Shown one piece after another: positions 7,871 to 14,906 of a stretch of 32,974 nucleotides of DNA. The stretch is from the NCBI GenBank assembly GCA_025965935.1, contig JAOPVZ010000266.1:1-32974 (forward strand). The letters are read 5' to 3'. The DNA comes from Frankiales bacterium (GTDB lineage Bacteria > Actinomycetota > Actinomycetes > Mycobacteriales > SCTD01). The notes beneath the pieces are model-generated. The model made no database searches. It saw nothing but the letters and a program-made list of their open reading frames with translations, and had not been told where the DNA came from. A program made the translations under genes and the position numbers. The first letter of the stretch is position 1. Each line of letters opens with the position of its first letter.

Positions 7871-9097
7871 GTGAGGGAGCTGGCCCGCAGGAAGGCTGCT
7901 CCAGCAGTCGCCGCCCTCGCCGGTGCGCTCGTCGCGCTCGCCGCTCCCTCGCGCGCCGCTGCCACTCCAGCAGCGACTCCCAGCCCGATGCCCGTCGGGT
8001 ACTCGGTGACGACCTCAGGCGCCGCGGTCCGCGTCGTGTCGACGCAGCAGCCCGCGTTCTCCATCGCCACCGGCGACCTCGTCGACCAGACCCTCGGACT
8101 GGTCTCCAGCAGCTACGGCTCGAGCATGTCGGAGTCCCGGGCCGCCAGCTACTACCCGGGTGATCTCCTGGCGCAGGCCGGCCAGCTGATCTGCGGCCAG
8201 TTCGGCCCCTGCCCGGTCGACCCGCCGACGTACCCGCTGCTCGCCGAGGCGTCCTGGCCGACCGTCGAGCACGCCACCGCCGACCCTGCGGGCGAGGCTG
8301 CCGGGAGGGCCGTCGCGTCGGCGACGGAGGCGGCCAACGCTGCCTCCACCAGCGTCGCGGGCGGCGGCTCGGGGGGTCTGACGCTCGGCGGCGCCACCTC
8401 CTCCACGAGCACCACCACCCGCGCCGACGGCGTGCACGTGCACGTCGCCAGCAGCCTGCAGCGGGTCGCCTTCGGACCGCTTCGCATCGACAGCCTGCAC
8501 GTCTGGGACGACGTCGTCGTGCACCCGGACGGCGCCCTGCACGCCTCCCCGCACGTCGTCGCGAGCGGAGTCACACTTGCGGGTACGCCGGTCGAGCTCG
8601 GGTCCACGCCGGTGCCCGGTCTGGCGCAGCGAGGCCTCTCTGTGCGCCTGCTCGGTACCGAGTCCGCGGCTGCCCGCAGCGGCGCCACCGGCGTCCGGGT
8701 CGACGTCTCGGTGCCGGTGTCGGGCACCGGCGCACCGGTGCCGGGCGTCCCGACGCTCGACCGCACCTACGTCGGCTCCTTCGTGCTCGGTCAGGTCGCC
8801 GTGGTCGCCGCCCGCGACGGGGCCTTCGAGCTTCCGGCCCTGCCGCTCCCGCAGCTGCCGACCTCGGGCCCGCCGGGCCAGCAGCAGCCGGTGCTGCAGG
8901 CGCCGGTCGACCTGACCCGCCCGGTCGCGAACCCGTTGCCGCCGGCCGTGGCGCCCGCGCAGCCAGCCGCCACCGTCGTGCTGCGGTCCCTCCGCCTCGA
9001 CGACCTCGACCTCGCCGACCTCTACGCCGTGCTGGCGCTCGGTGCCGTCCTCGGTCTGGCGGCCTCGCGGGCACTGACCAGGAGGGCCTGGTCATGA
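7871..9097 (+). CDS. Exported, membrane-anchored protein of unknown function
   Basis: A 408-residue protein with an N-terminal signal peptide (basic RELARRK, hydrophobic core, AxA-like site near residue 31) and a hydrophobic C-terminal segment around residues 385-402 followed by RRAWS. This predicts an extracytoplasmic body held by a C-terminal anchor. The body is Ala/Gly/Thr/Ser-rich with beta-strand character, has one Cys pair (ICGQFGPC), and includes a Pro-rich stretch before the anchor. I do not recognise the family. The start GTG 7871 follows GGGGGAGGAG directly, an SD sequence that is strong but very close. The stop overlaps the next start (ATGA), and the livHM, livG and livF genes follow, so it appears to head the ABC-importer operon. 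Extracellular help for that transporter is inference from position only. Confidence 0.8.
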   Translation: MRELARRKAAPAVAALAGALVALAAPSRAAATPAATPSPMPVGYSVTTSGAAVRVVSTQQPAFSIATGDLVDQTLGLVSSSYGSSMSESRAASYYPGDLLAQAGQLICGQFGPCPVDPPTYPLLAEASWPTVEHATADPAGEAAGRAVASATEAANAASTSVAGGGSGGLTLGGATSSTSTTTRADGVHVHVASSLQRVAFGPLRIDSLHVWDDVVVHPDGALHASPHVVASGVTLAGTPVELGSTPVPGLAQRGLSVRLLGTESAAARSGATGVRVDVSVPVSGTGAPVPGVPTLDRTYVGSFVLGQVAVVAARDGAFELPALPLPQLPTSGPPGQQQPVLQAPVDLTRPVANPLPPAVAPAQPAATVVLRSLRLDDLDLADLYAVLALGAVLGLAASRALTRRAWS

Positions 9098-9522
9098 GAC
9101 GGCTCCAACCCGCGCTCGCCTGGGGCCTCGCCGGGGCGGGGGCGGCCTTGCTCGTCCTCGGCTGGTACGGCGTCAGCGGCCAGTCGCTCACCGCGAAGCA
9201 GCTGCCGTACCTGGTGTCCGGTGGCCTGGGTGGCATCGCCCTCGTCGTGCTCGCCGCAGCCCTCCTCACCACCCAGGACGTCCGCCGCCAGCTGGAGCGG
9301 TTGGACCGCATGGAGCAGCGCGTCACCACCCTCTACGACCTTCTCGTCGAGGAGCTCGTCCCGGCTGCCACCGACGCGGCCGAGGTCGTCCGGGTGCCCG
9401 GCGGATCGACGTACCACCGGCCGACCTGCCCGCTGGTGGCCGGCAAGGAGACGTCCCCCCTGGGACCTGCCGACCGGCTGGCCCTGACACCGTGCGACGT
9501 CTGCCAGCCGGCAGCGGCATGA
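9094..9522 (+). CDS. Two-TM protein with a C-terminal Ada-like metal-binding motif
   Basis: A 142-residue protein with two transmembrane helices at about residues 8-28 and 38-60. A charged, coiled-coil-like segment follows (RRQLERLDRMEQRVTTLYDLL), then a C-terminal Cys/His cluster in which YHRPTC is followed by TPCDVC. That arrangement resembles the Ada-type or nuclease-associated metal-binding knuckle (YHxxxC...PCxxC), so one bound zinc is plausible. It overlaps the upstream secreted-protein gene by ATGA and lies 13 bp before the fused permease, so it belongs to the same operon. A coupling or scaffold role between the envelope protein and the transporter can only be suggested. Confidence 0.82.
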   Translation: MRRLQPALAWGLAGAGAALLVLGWYGVSGQSLTAKQLPYLVSGGLGGIALVVLAAALLTTQDVRRQLERLDRMEQRVTTLYDLLVEELVPAATDAAEVVRVPGGSTYHRPTCPLVAGKETSPLGPADRLALTPCDVCQPAAA

Positions 9523-9535
9523 GGGTCGGGCCGGC

Positions 9536-11440
9536 GTGCTGCTGACTCTGCAGCTGGCCCTCGCCGGACTCGCGTTCGGCAGTGTCGCGGCGCTGTCGGG
9601 CATCGGGCTCGTGGTGACCTACCGGGCGACCGGGGTCTTCAACCTCGCGCACGGTGCCGTCGCCACCTTCATCGCCTACGTGCACTGGGAGCTGGTGGCG
9701 CGCCAGGGCGTCCCGGAGGTGGTGGCGGCGCCGCTGTGCGTGCTCGTGCTGGCGCCGGTGCTCGGGGTGCTCGGGTACCGGGCGGTGTTCCGGCCGCTGC
9801 AGCAGCGCGACGCCACTCCGGCCGAAGCGCTCGTGACGACGCTGGGGCTGTTCGTCCTCGTCGTCGGGCTCACGACCGTGCTGTGGGGCAACTCCGCGAA
9901 GCGCGCGCCCTCCGTGTTCGCCACGGCGAGGTGGGACGTCGGCGACCTCACCATCCGCTCCGACACCGTCGTGCAGCTCGGCGTCGTCGGCCTGGTCGCG
10001 ATCGTCCTCGCGGTGCTCACCGGCCCGACCCGGTTGGGCGCCGACGTCCGCGCGGTCGTCGACCGGCGCGAGCTCGCGCTGCTCTCCGGCGTCGACGTCG
10101 ACCGCGTCAACGAGCTCGGCTGGGCGATCGGCACGACGCTGTCGGCCATCACCGGGCTGCTGCTCGCCCCGGGTCTGTCGCTGACGCCGTACGGCCTGAC
10201 CCTGGTGGTCCTCGAGACCTTCGCGATCCCCGTCCTGGCGCGACTGTCCAGCCTCGGCGTCGCCACCGTCGCCGGCCTCGCGCTCGGGGTGGCGCAGGCC
10301 GAGCTGAGCCAGGTCCACGTGACCGCCGAGCCGTTCGCCACCGCCTTGCAGGGTCTGCAGTCGAACCTGCTCGTGGTGGCGCTGCTCGGCGGGCTGCTGC
10401 TGCTTCCGAGTCTGCGCGAGGTCGGTGACGCGGGCACCGCGCGGAGCTTCTCGAGCCGGCACGTGCGCCGCACGTCGCTTCGCCGGAGCGCGCTGCTCTA
10501 CGGCACGGCTGTGGTGCTGCTGGCGTCTCCGCTCACCTACCCGGCGGAGCAGCTGCGGCAGGCACAGGCGGTCCCCGGGCTGGCCGTCGTGCTCGTGAGC
10601 ATCGTCGTGCTGACTGGCTACGGCGGTCGGATCTCCTTGGGCCAGGCCGGTTTCGCCGGCCTGGGTGCGTTGTTCTTCGCGAAGCTGAGCACCGGCGCGC
10701 CCGAGCTCATCGCGCTGGTCGGCGGCATGCTCGCCGCCGGTGCCATCGGCGTCCTCACTGGGTATCCCGCCATCCGGCGCAGGGGGCTGTTCCTCGCCCT
10801 CACGACCTTCGCGGTGGGCGTGACGGTCAGCAGGTTCGTCTTCGAGTCGCCGTCGCTGACAGCGGGGGTCGACGTCAACAGGCCGAGCCTGTTCGGGCTC
10901 TCCCTGGCGGGCGACCACACCTTCTACGCGTTCGAGCTCGTCTGCCTCGTGGTGGCGCTGCTCGTGGTCCGCAACCTGCGCTCGGGACCGCTGGGCCGCG
11001 CGCTCGTCGCCGCCCGCGACAGCGAGGACGGCGCCCGCGCCAGCGGTCTGGACATCGGACGGCTCACGCTGTTCACGTTCACCATCAGCTCGGTGATGGC
11101 CGGTCTCGGCGGCGCGCTGCTCGCGCAGACCGCGCTCGCGTTCGAGTCCCGCGCCTTCGACCCGGTCAGCAGCAGCCTCGTCTGGTTCACGGCGGTCGTC
11201 GTCTTCGGGGCCGACAGCGCCGCGGGCGCGGTGCTCGCGTCCGGCCTGTTCGTCGCGATGGAGCTGCTCACCGGGACGAGCGACGCCGCGCTGCTCCCGA
11301 TCGGACTGCTCGCGGTGCTCCTCGGCCGCTTCCCGGGCGGCGTGCTGAACGGTCTGGTCGCCCTCCGCCGTACCGCGCCTGCACCCGTGGTCGTCCGGCA
11401 GCTGTCACCCACCGGCAAGGCCCTGGTGGCACGGCGATGA
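9536..11440 (+). CDS. livHM: Branched-chain amino acid-type ABC transporter permease, LivH-LivM fusion
   Basis: A 634-residue membrane protein that joins the two permease subunits of a LivHMGF importer. Residues about 1-290 are LivH-like: TYRATGVFNLAHGAVATF near the start, then a cytoplasmic-loop segment ALLSGVDVDRVNELGWAIGT. A short basic linker (SSRHVRRTSLRRSALL, near residue 310) leads to the LivM-like half. That half has GYGGRISLGQAGFAGLGALF, GVLTGYPAIRRRGLFLALTT and the EAA-like loop VAARDSEDGARASGLDIG. GTG 9536 is the only sensible start after the preceding stop. The stop overlaps the livG ATG. Family members import branched-chain amino acids, but also urea, amides and organic acids, so the substrate is open. 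Confidence 0.9.
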   Translation: MLLTLQLALAGLAFGSVAALSGIGLVVTYRATGVFNLAHGAVATFIAYVHWELVARQGVPEVVAAPLCVLVLAPVLGVLGYRAVFRPLQQRDATPAEALVTTLGLFVLVVGLTTVLWGNSAKRAPSVFATARWDVGDLTIRSDTVVQLGVVGLVAIVLAVLTGPTRLGADVRAVVDRRELALLSGVDVDRVNELGWAIGTTLSAITGLLLAPGLSLTPYGLTLVVLETFAIPVLARLSSLGVATVAGLALGVAQAELSQVHVTAEPFATALQGLQSNLLVVALLGGLLLLPSLREVGDAGTARSFSSRHVRRTSLRRSALLYGTAVVLLASPLTYPAEQLRQAQAVPGLAVVLVSIVVLTGYGGRISLGQAGFAGLGALFFAKLSTGAPELIALVGGMLAAGAIGVLTGYPAIRRRGLFLALTTFAVGVTVSRFVFESPSLTAGVDVNRPSLFGLSLAGDHTFYAFELVCLVVALLVVRNLRSGPLGRALVAARDSEDGARASGLDIGRLTLFTFTISSVMAGLGGALLAQTALAFESRAFDPVSSSLVWFTAVVVFGADSAAGAVLASGLFVAMELLTGTSDAALLPIGLLAVLLGRFPGGVLNGLVALRRTAPAPVVVRQLSPTGKALVARR

Positions 11441-12195
11441 GCGTCCTGGAGGGGCGCGGGATCACCAAGCGCTTCGGCGGACGGGTGGCCGTCGAGGACG
11501 TCTCCATCTCGGTCGACGCCGGTGCCGTCGCGGCCGTCATCGGTCCCAACGGCGCGGGCAAGACGACGCTGTTCTCGTGCCTGACCGGCGCGTCCTCGCT
11601 CGACGCCGGCGCCGTGGTGTTCGACGGCGCCGACGTGACGTCGCTCGGTGCGGACGCGCGCGCCCGCCTGGGCCTGGGGCGGACCTTCCAGCGGGTCTCG
11701 GTGTTCGGCTCGATGACGGTGGCGGACAACCTGCTCGTGGGCGCCGAGGCCACCCGCCGTACCCCGCTGTGGCGCGGCCTGCTCGGACGGACGGACCCGC
11801 GGGCCGCGGGCGACGCGTCGCGGGTCGAACGGGTGCTCGCGCTGCTCGACCTCGAGGAGCTCCGCGACGTCGAGGCGCGGACGCTGTCGACCGGCAGGTT
11901 GCGTCTCGTGGAGCTCGGCCGGGCGCTGTGCGGCGAGCCGCGGGTGCTCCTGCTCGACGAGCCGGCCAGTGGGCTCAGCGACGCCGAGACCGAGGGGCTG
12001 CGGGCGGTGCTGCGCGCCGTCGCCGCCGACGGGGTCGGGGTGCTCCTCGTCGAGCACGACGTCCGGCTGGTGCTCGACGTGGCCGACCACGTGTACGCGC
12101 TGGCGCAGGGGCGGCTGCTGAGCTCCGGCACCCCGGACGAGGTCGCCGCCGACCCTGCAGTCCGCCGCGCGTACCTCGACCGGGCGCCGTCATGA
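11437..12195 (+). CDS. livG: LivG-type ABC transporter ATP-binding protein
   Basis: A 252-residue ATPase of the high-affinity branched-chain amino acid/amide importer family; it couples ATP hydrolysis to the adjacent permease. Walker A is GPNGAGKTT. The signature region reads LSTGRLRLVELGRAL, where LSxGxxR replaces the usual LSYGQQR, so the Q-Q pair is absent. Walker B is VLLLDEPASGL and the switch His is in LLVEHDVRLV. The LivG-typical insertion after RTFQRVSVFGSMTVADNLLV is present. It overlaps livHM (ATG at 11437 inside the permease stop region) and livF (ATGA at 12192-12195), so the three genes are translationally coupled. Confidence 0.92.
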   Translation: MSVLEGRGITKRFGGRVAVEDVSISVDAGAVAAVIGPNGAGKTTLFSCLTGASSLDAGAVVFDGADVTSLGADARARLGLGRTFQRVSVFGSMTVADNLLVGAEATRRTPLWRGLLGRTDPRAAGDASRVERVLALLDLEELRDVEARTLSTGRLRLVELGRALCGEPRVLLLDEPASGLSDAETEGLRAVLRAVAADGVGVLLVEHDVRLVLDVADHVYALAQGRLLSSGTPDEVAADPAVRRAYLDRAPS

Positions 12196-12884
12196 TCGAG
12201 CTGGAGCTGCGGGGTGCGCGAGCCGGTTACGGGCCGGTCGAGGCGTTGCACGGCGTGGACCTGGTCGTCGCGCACGGTCGGCTGACCGCCCTGCTCGGAT
12301 CCAACGGCGCCGGCAAGACGACGCTGCTGTCCGTGCTGGCCGGCCTGGTGCCGCTGCGCGCCGGCGTCCTGCGCTGGCAGGGCCGCGACGTCACGCGCTG
12401 CTCGGCCGGCGAGCGGGTCCGGCGCGGCATGCTCCTCGTCCCCGAGGGCCACGGCATCTTCCCCGGCCTGCCCGTGCAGGAGAACCTCCGCGTCTTCGCG
12501 CGGGGCGGCGACCCGGCGGCGGCGCTCGAGGCCTTCCCGGTGCTCGCGGAGCGGCTCGGCCAGCGCGCCGGCAGCCTGTCGGGGGGCGAGCAGCAGATGC
12601 TCGCGATGAGCCGCGCGCTGCTTCAGCGGCCGCAGGTCCTGCTCCTCGACGAGCTGTCCTCCGGACTCGCGCCCCAGGTGGCGGCGCAGCTGCTGGCCCT
12701 CGCGCGGCGGCTTGCCGACGACGGCACCACGGTCCTGCTGGTCGAGCAGTACGCCGCCGAGGCGCTCGCCATCGCCGACCACGTGCACGTGCTCGGCCGT
12801 GGCTCGGTGCTGTTCTCAGGAGAGCCCGGCGAGCTGAGCGACGGTGTGCCGGGAGTGACGCGACCGGTCAGGGCTCGTAGCTGA
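12192..12884 (+). CDS. livF: LivF-type ABC transporter ATP-binding protein
   Basis: A 230-residue second ATPase of the importer. It has Walker A GSNGAGKTT, the LivF-typical VPEGHGIFPGLPVQENL, signature LSGGEQQMLAMSRAL, Walker B VLLLDELSSGLAP (with Leu where Pro is usual after DE), and the switch His replaced by Gln in LLVEQYAAEAL, as is normal for LivF. ATG 12192 overlaps the livG stop; the frame is open further upstream but only inside livG. The gene ends the operon. Its last 17 bp overlap the 3' end of the convergent substrate-binding protein gene. Confidence 0.92.
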   Translation: MIELELRGARAGYGPVEALHGVDLVVAHGRLTALLGSNGAGKTTLLSVLAGLVPLRAGVLRWQGRDVTRCSAGERVRRGMLLVPEGHGIFPGLPVQENLRVFARGGDPAAALEAFPVLAERLGQRAGSLSGGEQQMLAMSRALLQRPQVLLLDELSSGLAPQVAAQLLALARRLADDGTTVLLVEQYAAEALAIADHVHVLGRGSVLFSGEPGELSDGVPGVTRPVRARS

Positions 12885-14340
12885 TCTGCTTGGCGTCGAA
12901 GCAGTTCTTGTTCATGTCGGCGACCTGCGAGACCCAGCCGCCATGGCCGCCGTCGGCGCTGTCCTGCCAGCGGGCGACGTTGATGCACGTGTAGACGGTC
13001 TTCCGGACCGGGAACTCCTTGAACGACCTGGCGGTCAGCAGACCCCCTGCGGTGTAGGGCTTTCCGCTGCCCATGTACGCCTCGACGCAGCGCCGGGTGA
13101 GGCTCGAGCCACAGGAGCGCATCGCGTCCGTGAGCCACTGGGCGCCCGCCCAGCCCTCAAGTGCCCACTCCGAGAGCTGGTCGGTGCCGTCGAGGTGAAG
13201 CCGGGCCATCGCGTCCCGGAACCGCTTCACCTGCGGCCGGCCGGTGTCGTCGTAGTTGAGGTCGTTCCCGGTTGCCCAGAGCTTGTTGCGGCAGCCCGGG
13301 GAGTCGGCGTAGTCGCCCTTGATCGAGTCGACCCAGCCCTGCGTGGTGGTGACCTTGGCGGTCATCTGCGAGGACAGCCCGTCGGCGTCCATCGCTCGGC
13401 ACAGCGACACGTTGCCGCCGGTGTCGAGGCTGTCGTAGACGTACTTCACGCCCTGGCTCTTCATGTCGAGGACCGCGGAGTCGTAGTCGGGCAGCGCGAA
13501 GTTGATCTGCTTCTCGACCACCGCGTAGCCCTCGGCGCGCAACCCGGTCGCGATGCTCTTCCCGAAGCGCTCGGAGTCGGCGACGTTGTAGTAGACGACG
13601 CCGGCCTTGAGGGCTCCGCCGAACCGCTTCTTGAAGTACTGGTAGACCTCGGTGCCGCCGATGAGCTTGCCGCTGTAGCCGACCGTCCCGTTGCGCGGAT
13701 AGGTCTCGCCGTAGATGTCCCACAGGTGCGACCAGCGGTCGTAGGCGGTGTCGATGGGCTGGCTGCCCACGTCCGGCACGGCCTTGGACTGCACGTAGGA
13801 CGCGCCGCCGTAGCTGAAGATCGATTGCGAGACCAGGGCGAACACCCGGCTGCTGTCGATGAGGCTGTGCGCGCACGAGGTGTTGCGCGACGCATCGCCG
13901 TGGTCGTCGCAGGTGACCAGCCGGACGGTGCGTCCGTTGATGCCGCCGCGGGAGTTGAGGTCGGCCACGAAGGCGGCGGCCCCGTAGAGCGGTCCGACGA
14001 ACGCCTTCGGGTCGAAGGGGTTGGAGCGGCTGACGATCTGGCCCAGGGTGATCGTCGTCGGGGTGACGCCGACGTCCGAGGCGGTGTTGGGCTTGCCGTT
14101 GGTCACGCCGGACCCCGGCGGCGGCGAGGCGAGGCCACCCGCCGTGCCTTGCTGCTGCGACGTCCCGCCAGGCCCGGCGGTCCCCGTCGCGGTGGGCGCG
14201 GCAGTCGCCGTACCCGCCGAGCCGCCGGGCAGCTGGGTGACCGTGACCGTGCCCGGCGACGGGAACGAGCGGTCAGGGAGCCGGGTGCCGCACGCCGCGA
14301 GCAGCGCGCCGGCCGCGACGAGAGCGAGCAGGGGACGCAC
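12868..14340 (-). CDS. ABC transporter substrate-binding lipoprotein (LivJ/Peripla_BP_6 type)
   Basis: A 490-residue exported binding protein. The N-terminus is a lipoprotein signal (RPLLALVAAGALLAACG) with lipobox LAAC and lipidation site Cys17. A Pro/Gly/Thr-rich linker of about 70 residues follows, then a type I periplasmic-binding fold from about residue 90: TPTTITLGQIVSRSNPF, LNSRGGINGRTVRLVTCDD, and several cysteines that could form disulfides. It should deliver ligand to the LivHM/LivG/LivF complex encoded convergently next door. GTG 14340 is chosen because the lipoprotein signal begins there; the open frame continues upstream through the TetR gene but is not coding there. It lies 20 bp behind the TetR gene on the same strand, so it is probably co-transcribed with it. 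The ligand is unknown. Confidence 0.9.
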   Translation of the reverse strand: MRPLLALVAAGALLAACGTRLPDRSFPSPGTVTVTQLPGGSAGTATAAPTATGTAGPGGTSQQQGTAGGLASPPPGSGVTNGKPNTASDVGVTPTTITLGQIVSRSNPFDPKAFVGPLYGAAAFVADLNSRGGINGRTVRLVTCDDHGDASRNTSCAHSLIDSSRVFALVSQSIFSYGGASYVQSKAVPDVGSQPIDTAYDRWSHLWDIYGETYPRNGTVGYSGKLIGGTEVYQYFKKRFGGALKAGVVYYNVADSERFGKSIATGLRAEGYAVVEKQINFALPDYDSAVLDMKSQGVKYVYDSLDTGGNVSLCRAMDADGLSSQMTAKVTTTQGWVDSIKGDYADSPGCRNKLWATGNDLNYDDTGRPQVKRFRDAMARLHLDGTDQLSEWALEGWAGAQWLTDAMRSCGSSLTRRCVEAYMGSGKPYTAGGLLTARSFKEFPVRKTVYTCINVARWQDSADGGHGGWVSQVADMNKNCFDAKQISYEP

Positions 14341-14360
14341 GTCCCCGACGCTAGCCCCGA

Positions 14361-14882
14361 TCAGGCCCGCAGTGCTGCATGGGCGAGCCGGCAGAGCACG
14401 GCCCGCCTCTCCTTGAGAGGCGCCTCGATCAGGCTCGAGGTGTTGAGCATGGCCAGGGTGGCACCGACCACCAGGGACAGCTCCTGCTGGCTGAGGTCCG
14501 GGCGCAGCGGCGCGGTCGCGTCGCGCCACACCTGCTCGTAGCGGCGCATCCGGATGCGCAGCGACCGCCGCACCTCCTCGGCGAGCGACGACTGCTCCCG
14601 GACCCACACGCTGATGAGCTGCTTCTGCTCGGTGACCAGCGTGGCGTGCAGCTCGACGAGGGTGTCGAGGTCCGCCGCGTGCTCGGCCAGCTCCAGCATC
14701 CGGTCCATCGTGCGGTCGACGAGCGTCTCGAGCAGCGCCTGCTTGGACGGGAAGTGCCGGTAGACGCCGGGTCCGGTGATGCCGGCGGCCTCGCCGATGT
14801 CGTCGATGCCGACGCCGTGGAAGCCCTTCTCGGCGAACAGGTCTGCGGCTGACTCGAGCAGCTGCTCCCTGCGAGTGGTCAC
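14361..14882 (-). CDS. TetR family transcriptional regulator
   Basis: A 173-residue repressor of the TetR type. The N-terminal DNA-binding domain is clear: REQLLESAADLFAEKGFHG, then the helix-turn-helix IGEAAGITGPGVYRHFPSKQ and the YRHFPSK hallmark. The ligand-binding half is all-helical and variable, with no readable effector. GTG 14882 starts at the usual place before TTRREQLLES; the frame can be extended to 14924, but that would run into the divergent acyl-CoA dehydrogenase gene. No ribosome site precedes GTG, but TAACCT lies five bases before it, consistent with a leaderless transcript. The acyl-CoA dehydrogenase gene starts 23 bp away on the other strand, so it is the most likely target, along with its own operon with the substrate-binding protein. 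An acyl-CoA effector is inference from context. Confidence 0.9.
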   Translation of the reverse strand: MTTRREQLLESAADLFAEKGFHGVGIDDIGEAAGITGPGVYRHFPSKQALLETLVDRTMDRMLELAEHAADLDTLVELHATLVTEQKQLISVWVREQSSLAEEVRRSLRIRMRRYEQVWRDATAPLRPDLSQQELSLVVGATLAMLNTSSLIEAPLKERRAVLCRLAHAALRA

Positions 14883-14887
14883 GAGGC

Positions 14888-14906
14888 AGGTTAACGTGCG
14901 TTCGCA
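14888..14906. promoter_or_regulatory. Divergent leaderless promoters with a TetR operator candidate
   Basis: The 23 bp between the TetR GTG (14882) and the acyl-CoA dehydrogenase ATG (14906) hold a palindromic GTTAAC (14890-14895). It supplies a TAnnnT -10 box in each direction: TAACGT (14892-14897), eight bases before the ATG, and TAACCT (14893-14888 on the minus strand), five bases before the GTG. Neither start has a Shine-Dalgarno sequence. Overlapping inverted repeats AACG-TG-CGTT (14893-14902) and TGCG-TT-CGCA (14897-14906) are operator candidates. No convincing -35 boxes are visible. This arrangement is read directly; its function is inferred. Confidence 0.5.

Noticed and set aside
9323-10918. 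A 531-codon minus-strand open frame across livHM.
   Set aside because: Shadow frame with no domain; the plus-strand permease is well supported.
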